DNA of 64,000 nucleotides from QALR01 sp900552255 (GCA_048526005.1 DBFVEH010000003.1:1-64000), one strand, 5' to 3'. Counted from the stretch's first letter, positions 19,164 through 28,037 are shown. The notes: generated by a model not told the origin, from the sequence alone. Numbers and translations: made by a program.

Positions 19164-19970
19164 ATGTATAAAGACGCTCACATCCACACCACCGTCAGCC
19201 ATGACGGGAAATCCTCCGTTATGGAATATATCGCCGCGGCGCCGGGCAAAAACGTCGATGAGATCACGCTCACCGAGCATTACGACGACTACGAGGGAAT
19301 CGAAACAAAGCTCCGGACGCTGGACGTCGCCGCATATGCCGCGGAATATGAAAGAATACGCGGCATGACCGATTTCCCCGTCAATTTCGGCATCGAGATC
19401 GGTCTCCGTCCGGAATGCGCCGAGCGCACAAAAAGGATGGCGGAAAGCTATCCCTTTGATTTCATCATCGGCTCCTCGCACATCACGGCAGGCAAAGATA
19501 TGGCATACGATCCCTCTTTTTTTCATGAGCGCACACGGAAAGAGGCCTACATGGTCTATTTCAATGAGGTATTGGAAAACATCAAAATTTATGATATCTT
19601 CGACGTATACGGTCATCTCGATTATGTGGTGAGATACGGAGGATATCCGCAGAAAAAGCTCGACTACGCCGAATTTTCCGAAATCTTGGATGAAATCTTC
19701 CGCGCCCTCATCCGCCGGGACAAGGGAATCGAAATCAACACCTCGGGAATCCGGTACGGGCTCGGTACGTTCTGCCCGAACCGCGAGCTTTTGAAGCGTT
19801 ATCTCGAGCTTGGCGGAAAAATCATAACGCTCGGCTCCGATGCGCACCGCGCGGAGGACCTCGCCGCCGATTTCGGGAATGCGATAGAGCTGCTGAAAAG
19901 CTTAGGGGTAAAAGAGATCGCCGTATTCCGGAAACGGCAGCCGGAATGGATTTCGCTGCGGGAATTTTGA
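19164..19970 (+). CDS. PHP-domain phosphatase, histidinol-phosphatase (HisJ/HisK) family
   Basis: A 268-residue metal-dependent phosphoesterase of the PHP superfamily. Metal ligands are seen in DAHIHTTVSHDG (residues 4-15), EITLTEHYDDYEG (about 33-45), IEIGLRPE, IGSSH, YGHLDYVVRYG and the closing GSDAHRAED. The family name comes from HisK-type histidinol-phosphatases. No other his genes are nearby, so a role in histidine synthesis is not proven; other phosphate monoesters are possible. The start has AAAGGA ahead. The gene ends the rbfA-led run and is followed by a strong terminator. Confidence 0.85.
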   Translation: MYKDAHIHTTVSHDGKSSVMEYIAAAPGKNVDEITLTEHYDDYEGIETKLRTLDVAAYAAEYERIRGMTDFPVNFGIEIGLRPECAERTKRMAESYPFDFIIGSSHITAGKDMAYDPSFFHERTRKEAYMVYFNEVLENIKIYDIFDVYGHLDYVVRYGGYPQKKLDYAEFSEILDEIFRALIRRDKGIEINTSGIRYGLGTFCPNRELLKRYLELGGKIITLGSDAHRAEDLAADFGNAIELLKSLGVKEIAVFRKRQPEWISLREF

Positions 19971-19980
19971 CGGAAGCTCG

Positions 19981-20014
19981 AAAGGGAGCATCGAAAATGC
20001 GATGCTCCCTTTTG
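19981..20014 (+). terminator. Terminator after the PHP gene
   Basis: AAAGGGAGCATCG pairs with CGATGCTCCCTTT, followed by a T-rich tract. Confidence 0.85.
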
Positions 20015-20042
20015 TTTTATTTTATGGCAAAGCATAGATAAG

Positions 20043-21044
20043 TCATTTCCCGCGCAAGCGAAGAGGCTCCGTCCGCCGCCGTGTCCTTATGAGCGGCAGA
20101 AGATTCAAGAGGACAGGCAGCAGAAATTCGACCCATATGAAGACGGTGTCAAGCCGAAACCGCGCGATAAGCATACTGTTTTCCGTCAGGGCGAGCATCG
20201 ACACGGCTGTCGCTGCAAAAAGCACAGAATAGGCAATGCGCATTCCCCTCCTTGCGTTTTCCGCCACAAGGTCTGCGTAAATGCCGACAAGCACGGACAG
20301 GCGGACGATATGGAGCATCCAAATGAAAAGGCGCAGGAACAGGTCTGCGGCGCCGAAGGAAAACAGCGTAAAATAAACATAGACAAGCGAGGCCGCGGCG
20401 GCCGCGGACACCATGATCCGCACAAGATACGCGCCCCTGTTCGCCGGCGGCTCGCTTCCGACGCGCATCGCGTCGGAAATTCCGTCGTCGCCGGAGGTAA
20501 GCGTTTTGGAGGCGAGAAAGAAAACAGGCGCCGCGGAAACGCAGGACAGCACGCCGGAGACATCGAAATCCCCCGCCGAAAGCGTCAGTGTGAAATCCCC
20601 GAAGGGGCGGATCAAAAGCATCGGCACAAGCAGAAACGGGACAAGCTCCGAAAATCTTCCCACCGCCGTCATCCCGTGGACTACGGCAAAAACCGCGCAG
20701 ATGCAGACCGTCAAAAAAATCACCCACCAAGGCAAAAAACGGCTCAGACGCTGAACGGATTCACTGAAAAAAACCGCAGTCCGCGTCATCTGGAATACGG
20801 ACAATACGAGAAAAAGGCCGGTAAATACAGTTCCCGCCGCGCCCGGAGCATAAGCGCCAACAAAATCGGAAAGTCCCGTCCGGCGCTGGGAAAGTCCTCT
20901 CAGACAAAGCACCGCAAACACGGAAAAAACGGCAAACTGCGCGGTCACCGCGTAATAACTCGTTATATTAAAAAGGAAGAAGCCGGAAAGCAGGTAAGAA
21001 AACGTCAGAAAAAAGAGCTGAACCGGCGTGATATGCGTTTTCAC
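20043..21044 (-). CDS. gerAB: Spore germination permease, GerAB/GerKB family
   Basis: The B subunit of a GerA-type nutrient germinant receptor: an APC-superfamily transporter-like protein in the spore inner membrane that binds the germinant. The 333 residues contain about nine to ten hydrophobic spans, slightly short of the usual 360-370. The N-terminus ITPVQLFFLTFSYLLSGFF and the segment SELVPFLLVPMLLIRPFGDF are in the family style. The start overlaps the upstream gerAA stop by four bases. No gerAC lipoprotein gene follows; the next gene is convergent. Confidence 0.82.
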   Translation of the reverse strand: MKTHITPVQLFFLTFSYLLSGFFLFNITSYYAVTAQFAVFSVFAVLCLRGLSQRRTGLSDFVGAYAPGAAGTVFTGLFLVLSVFQMTRTAVFFSESVQRLSRFLPWWVIFLTVCICAVFAVVHGMTAVGRFSELVPFLLVPMLLIRPFGDFTLTLSAGDFDVSGVLSCVSAAPVFFLASKTLTSGDDGISDAMRVGSEPPANRGAYLVRIMVSAAAAASLVYVYFTLFSFGAADLFLRLFIWMLHIVRLSVLVGIYADLVAENARRGMRIAYSVLFAATAVSMLALTENSMLIARFRLDTVFIWVEFLLPVLLNLLPLIRTRRRTEPLRLRGK

Positions 21045-22486
21045 TTTTTATCCCCCTCCGTGCGGATGATGGATTTTCGCGAGATCGACACCGGGATCCG
21101 CTTCATCGCCCAAAGCGGCGCCATCAAAAGGAAATCCTTGAGGCCGGAAAAGTCCACCGGCGCAAACGGCGAAAAATACGGAACGCCGGCGGAGCTTTTC
21201 ATGCACATGTGCAAAAGCGAAATCACGATCGCCGCAAAAAATCCAAAAAGGCCGAACACGCCGGAAACGACGATCATGAGGAACCGGTACAGGATATTGG
21301 AATTCATATACGGCGGAACGATAAAATTGCAGACCGCAGCGAGCGCGACGACGATAAGCACGGGCGCCGAGGCGATCCCCGCCTCGATCGCGCTGTCGCC
21401 GAGGATCAGCGAGCCGACAAGTCCGACCGCGGAGCCGACCGCCTTCGGCATTCTTAGGCCGACCTCGCGCACCACCTCAAAAAGCAAAAAGATGATGATC
21501 ACCTCCCAAAAAAGCGAAAACGGGAGCGAATTTCTCGCCTTTTCCACCATTGAGATCATATATTCCGGCAAAAGCTCGCGGTGCCTGACGAAAAGCGCGA
21601 CGAACAGTGCCGGCAGATACAGAGCGATCAGAAAGGAAAAGAAGCGGATGATCCTGATAAATGTGGCGTACCATGGACTTTTTGAGTAATCCTCCGCCAC
21701 CTGAAACGCCTCGCAAAAAAGATACGGCACCGTCAAAACGACGGGAGAGCCGTCCACAAGCACCGCGACCCTGCCCTCCAGCAGCTTCGCCGCCACCTTG
21801 TCCGGACGTTCGGAGTTGCCGACCGTCGGATACAGCGGCATTTTGCCGTCCTGGATAAAGATCTCGACATAGCCGGAATCGAGAATCGCGTCCGTTTTGA
21901 TATCGGAAATCCGCCTGCACACCTCGTCGACGGTCTTTTGGTCTGCAATTCCGTCGATATACATGACGGCGACATCCGTTCCGGATACGCTTCCCACGGT
22001 CATGCTTTTCTTTTTGAGACGCGAGGTGTGGAGCCTCCTGCGCAGCAGCATGGCGTTGTTTTCGGCGCTTTCGGTAAAGCCCTCGTGCGGACCGCGGATG
22101 ACGTTTTCCGTCTCCGGCTCGGAGGTCGAGCGCCCCTCTTCGTTCTTCGTAAAGACCGATATCCCGTAACCGCTCTCATAGCCGTCATAAAACACCACCG
22201 CGTTGCCGGCGAGAATCGCCTGCTCCGCGGCGGCAAAATCCGCCAGTTCCTCCACCTTGACGTTGGTGATAACCGATTCCAACGGAAATTTCGCCGTGCC
22301 GTTTTCATAGGCATAGGATATAGGTTCGATCACGTATTTATTGATCATCGACTTCGAGCTGTAATTGCTGATATAAGCGATGAAAATCCGATTTTCCCCA
22401 TAGACAAGCTCCCGGAAGGAAAAATCGCTCATATCGGCAAACACGCCCGAAAACTCATTTTTGACAGCATCGTATCTTGTCTGCAT
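21041..22486 (-). CDS. gerAA: Spore germination receptor subunit, GerAA/GerKA family
   Basis: The A subunit of a GerA-type receptor; recent work on the family shows it forms an ion channel that opens on germinant binding. The 481 residues have a long soluble N-terminal region (about 1-275) with DVAVMYIDGIAD, TDAILDSGYVEIFIQD and VAAKLLEGRVAVLVDGSP. The membrane core follows, with RIIRFFSFLIALYLPALFVAL and PKAVGSAVGLVGSLILGDSA, both family hallmarks. Overlap with gerAB shows translational coupling. Transcription is probably by a forespore sigma factor, but I could not identify a convincing sigma-G site in 22487-22641. Confidence 0.88.
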   Translation of the reverse strand: MQTRYDAVKNEFSGVFADMSDFSFRELVYGENRIFIAYISNYSSKSMINKYVIEPISYAYENGTAKFPLESVITNVKVEELADFAAAEQAILAGNAVVFYDGYESGYGISVFTKNEEGRSTSEPETENVIRGPHEGFTESAENNAMLLRRRLHTSRLKKKSMTVGSVSGTDVAVMYIDGIADQKTVDEVCRRISDIKTDAILDSGYVEIFIQDGKMPLYPTVGNSERPDKVAAKLLEGRVAVLVDGSPVVLTVPYLFCEAFQVAEDYSKSPWYATFIRIIRFFSFLIALYLPALFVALFVRHRELLPEYMISMVEKARNSLPFSLFWEVIIIFLLFEVVREVGLRMPKAVGSAVGLVGSLILGDSAIEAGIASAPVLIVVALAAVCNFIVPPYMNSNILYRFLMIVVSGVFGLFGFFAAIVISLLHMCMKSSAGVPYFSPFAPVDFSGLKDFLLMAPLWAMKRIPVSISRKSIIRTEGDKK

Positions 22487-22641
22487 ATCTTGTCCTTTCC
22501 CGGCACAAAGTGGTAGACCGGCCGAAAATCAAAAGAGCTTATGTTTTTCAGGCAATCTGTACAAAACAAAGCTCCTCTTTCCATAATTTTTATTATTATT
22601 CGCAGAAAAAAAATTTTTATGATTTATTTTTTCATTTGATG

Positions 22642-22670
22642 TTGACTTCTTTTCATTTATCAAGTAAAAT
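22642..22670 (+). promoter_or_regulatory. Promoter of the MFS transporter gene
   Basis: TTGACT (22642-22647), 17-base spacer, TAAAAT (22665-22670). The untranslated leader is about 105 bases. Positions 22487-22641, between this promoter and gerAA, are AT-rich with no feature I can support. Confidence 0.75.
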
Positions 22671-22783
22671 AGCCGTGCGATGTTTGCGCCGGAATCCGAC
22701 GGGCGAAAAACGCTCTGCTTCTTTCGTGCCGCATACGATCCAAATACGGATATTCGCCGTTATCATACGGTATGGAGTCGTTT

Positions 22784-24151
22784 ATGAAAAATTTCATAAC
22801 TGCCATGGGAAACAAATGGAAAACGAGCACTCTCCGGTATGTTTACAATGCAAAGGACGACCGCGGACGCGGGCGTCTGTGCATGCTCATCTCCGGCATC
22901 ATGTCGGGTCTTGTCGGACAGCTCTCCTCCGGACTCTTCTACACGGGATTTCTGCTCGGCCACGGGATCGACATCGTCGATATCGCCATCATCACGTTTA
23001 TCCCTTACATCACATGCTTTCTGAATATTTTTTCGCCGTGGCTCCTTGAACACTTCAAAAAGAGAAAGCTGATCCTTGCCGCCGGAAAACTGCTCTATTA
23101 TTTTATCAATATCGTCGGCATCACGCTTCTGCCGGAGCTTATCGAAGATCCCGAAGCGCGGCTTGCCGGATTTATCGCCATCGTCGTCGTCTCCAATTCG
23201 ATCAATGCGCTGTTTTCCTCGGGCTACTCGGCATGGCAGGCGAATTTCCTGCCGGACGACGTGCGTATGGACTATTTCACGTCGTCGGGCTGTATCAACA
23301 GTCTGCTCTCCTACATCATTGTATTCTGTGTTTCTATCATCACCGACCGGCTTGAAGGCTCCCCCGATCAGCTTATCATGATCACGATGCTGCGCTGGAT
23401 CGCGTTCGGACTCGCCGTCGTCGACTGCCTCATCCAGCTGATCCCGAAGGAATATCCTTACTTAAAAAAAGCGAAAACCAAGTTAGCCAATATCTTTGTC
23501 CTTCCGGTCAAAAACAAGCGCTTTCTTCTGACGATCCTGATCGCTGCCGCCTATACGTTCGCCACAAATCTCCCAAACGCGACGCTCAATGCGTATGTAT
23601 TGGAGGTGCTGGACGGAACCGGCATGCAATACACGCTGCCCAATGCCATCAACGCCCTTTATTTCTTGTTTTTCATATTCTTTTCTAAAATATGGAAAAA
23701 ATTTGTCGCAAAGCATTATTGGTTCCGGGCATTCGCATTCGCGATGCTGATGCAGGCCGTCACCTATTACATGTATGTGTTCGTCACGGCGGATACCGTT
23801 TGGCTGTACGTCGTCGTCCGGCTTTTGCAGCACATATTCGGCGTCGTGATGAATTCCATCGTCGCATCGCTCCCCTATGTCAACCTGCCGGAAGAGGACC
23901 GCACCAATTACATGTCTTTCCATACCATCGTTTCCAACATGGCCGTATTCCTCAGCATGATGCTCGGAACGATGTTTACCTCCTATATGGAGCATGGCTC
24001 CGGCACATGGAATATCCTCGGCTCCGCTTTCACCAGCACGCAGATCCTGCTTTTCGCGTGTGCCGTCGCTCAATGCCTTGTCGCCGGCATGACGCTTCTG
24101 CTTTCCAAAAGGGTCACGCCGCCGGAGGTCATGGCACAAGCTTCAAAATAA
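22784..24151 (+). CDS. Major facilitator superfamily transporter
   Basis: A 455-residue polytopic membrane protein with about twelve hydrophobic spans in two halves, split by a cytoplasmic loop near residues 215-240 (PKEYPYLKKAKTKLANIFVL). It resembles the MFS-like proteins widespread in gut Clostridia, annotated only as transporters; the substrate is unknown. The ATG at 22784 has GGAG six bases ahead, while the one at 22772 has none, so the shorter start is preferred. It stands alone with its own promoter between gerAA and rplS. No terminator was recognised before the rplS promoter. Confidence 0.75.
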   Translation: MKNFITAMGNKWKTSTLRYVYNAKDDRGRGRLCMLISGIMSGLVGQLSSGLFYTGFLLGHGIDIVDIAIITFIPYITCFLNIFSPWLLEHFKKRKLILAAGKLLYYFINIVGITLLPELIEDPEARLAGFIAIVVVSNSINALFSSGYSAWQANFLPDDVRMDYFTSSGCINSLLSYIIVFCVSIITDRLEGSPDQLIMITMLRWIAFGLAVVDCLIQLIPKEYPYLKKAKTKLANIFVLPVKNKRFLLTILIAAAYTFATNLPNATLNAYVLEVLDGTGMQYTLPNAINALYFLFFIFFSKIWKKFVAKHYWFRAFAFAMLMQAVTYYMYVFVTADTVWLYVVVRLLQHIFGVVMNSIVASLPYVNLPEEDRTNYMSFHTIVSNMAVFLSMMLGTMFTSYMEHGSGTWNILGSAFTSTQILLFACAVAQCLVAGMTLLLSKRVTPPEVMAQASK

Positions 24152-24184
24152 CCGCAAATTTTTGTTATTTTTTCAAGAAAACTC

Positions 24185-24213
24185 TTGCAAATTTATAAAT
24201 TCGATGCTATAAT
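24185..24213 (+). promoter_or_regulatory. rplS promoter
   Basis: TTGCAA (24185-24190), 17-base spacer, perfect TATAAT (24208-24213). Confidence 0.8.
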
Positions 24214-24219
24214 GTTAAA

Positions 24220-24295
24220 TGCTATGCTTTGATATGGCGCCGGAGCGGTCCGCTGCATGCTCGCATGAACGCTTCGTAATTTATGGAGAGGAGCC
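24220..24295 (+). promoter_or_regulatory. Possible autoregulatory leader of rplS
   Basis: The leader between the predicted start site and the ribosome binding site can form two small hairpins (AGCG/CGCT near 24244-24254 and CATGC/GCATG near 24256-24267). Firmicutes rplS often has an L19 leader element; whether this is one needs a covariance search. Confidence 0.3.
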
Positions 24296-24301
24296 GAAAC
24301 A

Positions 24302-24643
24302 ATGGATAAAATTCAGGCTTTTGTAAACGAGCAGCTAAAGACCGAGCTTCCCGAATTTGAGATCGGTGACACGGTCGTCGTACACAACAAAATCAAAGAG
24401 GGGACAAGAGAGCGTATCCAGCTGTTCGACGGCGTGGTCATCGCCAAGAAGAACGGCGGCATTTCCGAGACTTTCACCGTCAGAAAGATCTCTTACGGCA
24501 TCGGCGTCGAAAAGACGTTCCCGATCCATTCCCCGAACGTCGTCAAGGTAGACGTCACACGCCGCGGCAAGGTTCGCCGTGCGAAGCTCTATTATGTCCG
24601 CGACCGCGTAGGCAAGCAGGCAAAGGTAAAAGAGCAAATTTAA
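24302..24643 (+). CDS. rplS: 50S ribosomal protein L19
   Basis: A 113-residue ribosomal protein at the 30S-50S interface. FEIGDTVVVHNKIKEGTRERIQ, GVVIAKKNGGISETFTVRKIS, GVEKTFPIHSPNV and the C-terminal KVRRAKLYYVRDRVGKQAKVKE are classical L19 signatures, and the length is normal. GGAGAGGAG lies upstream of the ATG. It is a single-gene transcript bounded by its own promoter and a terminator, without the trmD-rimM neighbours common elsewhere. Confidence 0.97.
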   Translation: MDKIQAFVNEQLKTELPEFEIGDTVVVHNKIKEGTRERIQLFDGVVIAKKNGGISETFTVRKISYGIGVEKTFPIHSPNVVKVDVTRRGKVRRAKLYYVRDRVGKQAKVKEQI

Positions 24644-24657
24644 TTTGATAGTTATAC

Positions 24658-24690
24658 AAAAAATCAGCCTCATACGAGGCTGATTTTTTA
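24658..24690. terminator. Bidirectional terminator between rplS and dapA
   Basis: AAAAAATCAGCCTC pairs with GAGGCTGATTTTTT between convergent genes; T-runs in both directions. Confidence 0.9.
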
Positions 24691-24700
24691 TTATCCGTCT

Positions 24701-25591
24701 TTATCGCTTCCACGAGATATCGTCGAGCTGCTCCAAGGCAAAAATGAGCCGGTTCCGATTCCCCTCTCCCATCGCGCACAGCGGCAGACGATAGCCTCCG
24801 ACCTCGAAGCCGAGATAATTCATCGCTTCCTTGACCGGAATCGGATTGGTCTCCAAAAACAGCGCGCGCATAATGTTCAAATAACGCAGCTGCAAGGCGC
24901 GCGCGCCGATGATATCTCCTGCCGCAAGCTTGGCCGTCATCTCGTGCATCGTCCCCGGGAACAGATTGGCCGCGACGGAAATCACGCCGGACGCGCCGAG
25001 CGCCATCGCCGCGACCGTCATATCGTCGTTGCCCGACCACATGGCAAAGCCGTCGTCAAGCAGCGCGGCGACGTCGGTCATATAGGCGATATTTCCGCTC
25101 GCCTCCTTGATTCCGATGATATTCGGATGGCGGCGCAGACGTTCCAGCGTACCGAGCTCGATGGAGCAGCCCGTCCGCGACGGAACATTGTATAAGATGA
25201 TCGGCGTATGAACGGCTTCCGCCGCCGTGAGGAAATGCGCCGCCATTCCGTCCGCATTTGCCTTGTTGTAATACGGCGTCAGGACAAGCAGCGCGTCGGC
25301 GCCGAGCGACTCCGCCCTCCTGCACGCGTCCGCCGTCCTGCTCGTATCGTTTGAGCCGCAGCCGACGATCACCGGAATCCGACCCGCCGCGGTATCCACG
25401 CCGGTGCGGATAATCGCTTCCCTTTCCTCATCGCTTATCGTCGGCGACTCCCCGGTCGTGCCGAGCAGGACAATGCCGTCCGCGCCGTTTGTAATCTGAA
25501 ATTCGATAAGCTCCGCGAGCTTGTCGTAATTCACCCCGCCGTTCTTGGTAAATGGGGTGACAAGTGCCGTGATCGCGCCGCGTATTTCCAT
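24701..25591 (-). CDS. dapA: 4-hydroxy-tetrahydrodipicolinate synthase
   Basis: Condenses pyruvate with aspartate semialdehyde, the first committed step to diaminopimelate, lysine and spore dipicolinate. The 296-residue TIM-barrel aldolase shows GTTGESPTISDEE (about residues 43-55), LVLTPYYNKANADGM, ILYNVPSRTGCSI with the catalytic Tyr, and IIGIKEASGN with the Schiff-base Lys near residue 160. I set the start at 25591 because GGAGG precedes it by eight bases; the frame runs further upstream without a better site. It is not clustered with other dap genes here. The gene ends at a bidirectional terminator. Confidence 0.95.
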   Translation of the reverse strand: MEIRGAITALVTPFTKNGGVNYDKLAELIEFQITNGADGIVLLGTTGESPTISDEEREAIIRTGVDTAAGRIPVIVGCGSNDTSRTADACRRAESLGADALLVLTPYYNKANADGMAAHFLTAAEAVHTPIILYNVPSRTGCSIELGTLERLRRHPNIIGIKEASGNIAYMTDVAALLDDGFAMWSGNDDMTVAAMALGASGVISVAANLFPGTMHEMTAKLAAGDIIGARALQLRYLNIMRALFLETNPIPVKEAMNYLGFEVGGYRLPLCAMGEGNRNRLIFALEQLDDISWKR

Positions 25592-25693
25592 AATATCCTC
25601 CATTCCGTCTCTCATGCCATACTGCCATGGTATGCGCGAAAAGACGAAATGACAAAGAGGAAACTAAAAAACGGCCTCCCGTCCGCCATATTC

Positions 25694-26290
25694 TCATTCT
25701 GCCGCAGTGGCTTCATCCCAATAGAAAAAATCCTCAATCAGGCTGTCGTCCGCTCGTGAATAAAGTCTCCCGTTTTCGGAATAAAAATTCGGATTCTCAG
25801 GCGAGCATTCCACATAATAGGCCGGCCGGATGCAAACAAAGCTCTCGCCCTCACCGCAGTAATAACAGCTCCGGCCGTCTATAAGTTCCATTTTCGAAAT
25901 GAATTTACCCAAGCGCAAAACAAACAAAATATTTTCCACGGCGACGCTCTCTTCCGCCCTTGCCGACGAATATCGTATTCCGCCTCGATATCCGTCCGGC
26001 AAACGCACAAAAAAGGGAGACGGCGCACCGGAGCCCTCGTATCCGCCAAGCTTTGTAATCCTTTTCCCGTGGAAGGTATCCGGGACAAGAATCGTTTGCC
26101 CCTCCTCTGTGCCGTCCCATTGATACACAGAAACAAAAGCACGCTGCATAAACGGCAGCGTATTTGAACAACAATAAAAACCATCGGAAATTTCGCCGCC
26201 GGAATAAAAAACACAAGCGTCCCAAAGCCCGCATCCGCAAAGAGCCGCGGCAAGCGCAGCAAGAACAAGAAAAAAGAGCAGCCGCCTCAT
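25694..26290 (-). CDS. Uncharacterised lipoprotein
   Basis: A 198-residue exported protein. A basic N-terminus and hydrophobic core (LLFFLVLAALAAAL) lead to a lipobox LCGC with the modified Cys near residue 20. The mature part is short, with four or more cysteines (YCCSN, SCYYCGEG), many aromatic residues and an acidic C-terminus. I do not recognise the family. The cysteines could form disulphides outside the membrane. It starts with AAAGGA ahead and has a plausible promoter at 26390-26419. dapA follows about 100 bases later on the same strand. Confidence 0.6.
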   Translation of the reverse strand: MRRLLFFLVLAALAAALCGCGLWDACVFYSGGEISDGFYCCSNTLPFMQRAFVSVYQWDGTEEGQTILVPDTFHGKRITKLGGYEGSGAPSPFFVRLPDGYRGGIRYSSARAEESVAVENILFVLRLGKFISKMELIDGRSCYYCGEGESFVCIRPAYYVECSPENPNFYSENGRLYSRADDSLIEDFFYWDEATAAE

Positions 26291-26389
26291 AAATCAATTC
26301 CTTTCTTTATCAATAGCCGAATTGCCATAGCTTCATTCTTCTGCATTTGGAGTTAAGCGGCATAATCTATAAAAAGATTGCTTACTTTT

Positions 26390-26419
26390 ACAATACGGAA
26401 TCCCCCCTATTTTTGTCAA
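26390..26419 (-). promoter_or_regulatory. Promoter of the lipoprotein gene
   Basis: Minus strand TTGACA (26414-26419), 18-base spacer, TATTGT (26390-26395), about 100 bases before the coding start. Confidence 0.6.
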
Positions 26420-26426
26420 GTGTTTT

Positions 26427-27374
26427 TTACTTTATAGGTTTTGTAATCCATTCTTCTCTTGTGACGGAAAGCTGACAGCTCTCAAACTGATTGCAGGTGC
26501 CGTCCGGATTCTTCCGAAAGCTGTCCGCCATCTCGATACTCTTAACTTTCATGCCGAGGCTCCTGAGCGGCGCCAGCTTTTCTTCATCATGCAAAGCCCA
26601 AAAAGCCAAGATTTCGGAAGCGCCGAGCTCCAAAAAGCCGTAATTATACAGAGCCTTCAGGGCCTCATATTCATAGCCCTGATTCAGATACGCATCATTG
26701 ATTACATGCCCGATATCCAGCCGCCCATTCTCGTCAACATTGTTGAAATTGATAAAGCAAACCACCTTGGAAAGATCTTTCGCCTCCGCCGCCCAAACCG
26801 TATGCTCCTTCGAAAAATATTCACAGGCACGCTTCACGCCTTCTTCGTCCGTCGGCCATGCCCAATCGCAGTCTGCAAATGCCGAACGCTCCTTCGATAT
26901 GGCAATCTCCAAAAGATCGTGCCAGTCCTTTGGCGAAAACTTTCGTATTACCAGACGCTCAGTCTCCATAAAGACAATCGGCTTCATTCCCATTTTGAAT
27001 TTTCCTCCATACACCTGAATTTGAATCGACACACGGAAATATTCCTCATATTTGCCTGTTTTGCGCGTAACCGAAGGCGACACTCCGTGAAACAACGTAT
27101 AGGCGCGGGTAAACGCCTCCGGCGAATTATATCCGAAACGAAGCGCCAAATCGATGACCTTACAATTTGTTTGCATCAATTCATATGCGGCAAGTGTCAT
27201 CCGTCTGTTACGGATGTACTCGGAAACCGGAATTCCGCAAATCATGGAAAACATCTGCTGAAATTTCACAAGCGAACAGCAGCAGATCCGGCAAAGCTCC
27301 CGATCATCGATTTCAGACGCAAGGGCATCCTCGATATAAGAAATCGCCCGATTCAAGCGTTTTATCTCATCCAA
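26427..27374 (-). CDS. AraC-type DNA-binding domain fused to a GNAT acetyltransferase
   Basis: A 315-residue two-domain protein. Residues 1-110 are an AraC/XylS helix-turn-helix pair (IDDRELCRICCCSLVKFQQMF, then VIDLALRFGYNSPEAFTRAY and the FHGVSPS ending). From about residue 130 a RimJ/RimL-like GNAT domain begins (METERLVIRKFSPKDW) and runs through DIGHVINDAYLNQGYEYEAL, the acetyl-CoA binding region. AraC domains more often carry sugar or small-molecule binding partners, so this fusion may sense or modify a metabolite while controlling transcription. The start is TTG with GGGAG nine bases ahead. An inverted repeat overlies its promoter region. Confidence 0.82.
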   Translation of the reverse strand: MDEIKRLNRAISYIEDALASEIDDRELCRICCCSLVKFQQMFSMICGIPVSEYIRNRRMTLAAYELMQTNCKVIDLALRFGYNSPEAFTRAYTLFHGVSPSVTRKTGKYEEYFRVSIQIQVYGGKFKMGMKPIVFMETERLVIRKFSPKDWHDLLEIAISKERSAFADCDWAWPTDEEGVKRACEYFSKEHTVWAAEAKDLSKVVCFINFNNVDENGRLDIGHVINDAYLNQGYEYEALKALYNYGFLELGASEILAFWALHDEEKLAPLRSLGMKVKSIEMADSFRKNPDGTCNQFESCQLSVTREEWITKPIK

Positions 27375-27399
27375 TGTTCATCACTCCCTTTACAGAAGC

Positions 27400-27457
27400 A
27401 TTGTAGCACGATTCGGAGAAAAATACCTTGCAGTTTACAACAAAAACGGCAAGGTAT
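27400..27457 (-). promoter_or_regulatory. Promoter and inverted repeat of the AraC-GNAT gene
   Basis: An extended -10 (TGCTACAAT, hexamer at 27400-27405, minus strand) with a poor -35. Upstream lie nine-base arms ATACCTTGC (27423-27431) and GCAAGGTAT (27449-27457). The repeat is centred about 47 bases before the predicted start site, where an activator could replace the weak -35. Confidence 0.5.
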
Positions 27458-27530
27458 CAAAATATTTTTACGAAAAGCGCCTCACACGATACAACAATAC
27501 TATTTTTTAATAGATATTATGTCAGATATG

Positions 27531-27561
27531 ATAAAAGCAGTCTCGCTAAGACTGCTTTTAT
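27531..27561 (-). terminator. Terminator after the 156-residue protein gene
   Basis: ATAAAAGCAGTCT pairs perfectly with AGACTGCTTTTAT; it begins six bases after the stop. Confidence 0.85.
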
Positions 27562-27566
27562 CCCTG

Positions 27567-28037
27567 TCATTCCTGTTCCTTTAAGGTCGATAAAGCGGCC
27601 AAACGCTCATAGGCGTCTTTTGCCAGTGCAGAGCCGTCCTCTTCCCCAATGTGAGGATAAAGATAATTTAAGCGATCGACCATATCGTCATCCATGATAT
27701 CGTAAAGCTCGCCCTTGAGGCTCAGCTGATACAAATAGCCGAGGAGACGGCCGAAATCCGGATTATCCGAATACGAGGAATAGGAATATAATTGATACGT
27801 GGTATATAAGTGCCGCAGATTTTCTTCTTTTTGGCGCACGCACGTCTCCGCATCCATTCCTTCCCAATTCACCCGGCAGCCTTGACAAAAAGAAGCAAAT
27901 TCAGAGTAGCATAAAATATCTACATTTGATTTTAGAAATTTTTTGTCCTCATTGACGTTTATGAAAATCACCGTGACCGCCACAAGCGCGGCCGCCAATA
28001 TAACCGTCAGTGCAGTATGAAAATAATGTTTTTTCAT
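27567..28037 (-). CDS. Uncharacterised membrane-anchored protein
   Basis: A 156-residue protein with an N-terminal signal-anchor (about residues 8-26, ALTVILAAALVAVTVIFIN) and a mostly helical extracellular part. Cysteines in LCYSEFASFCQGCRVNW and a Tyr-rich segment near residues 85-95 stand out. There is no lipobox. I do not recognise the family. ATG 28037 has AAAGGA ahead; an upstream in-frame TTG at 28055 has none. The gene has its own consensus promoter and terminator and is therefore monocistronic. Confidence 0.6.
   Translation of the reverse strand: MKKHYFHTALTVILAAALVAVTVIFINVNEDKKFLKSNVDILCYSEFASFCQGCRVNWEGMDAETCVRQKEENLRHLYTTYQLYSYSSYSDNPDFGRLLGYLYQLSLKGELYDIMDDDMVDRLNYLYPHIGEEDGSALAKDAYERLAALSTLKEQE

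Noticed and set aside
22487..22641. A sigma-G or sigma-F promoter for gerAA
   Set aside because: Partial matches have wrong spacing; none was convincing.
24220..24295. A definite L19 leader
   Set aside because: Two small hairpins are not enough; I could not match the known consensus by eye, so it is listed only as possible.
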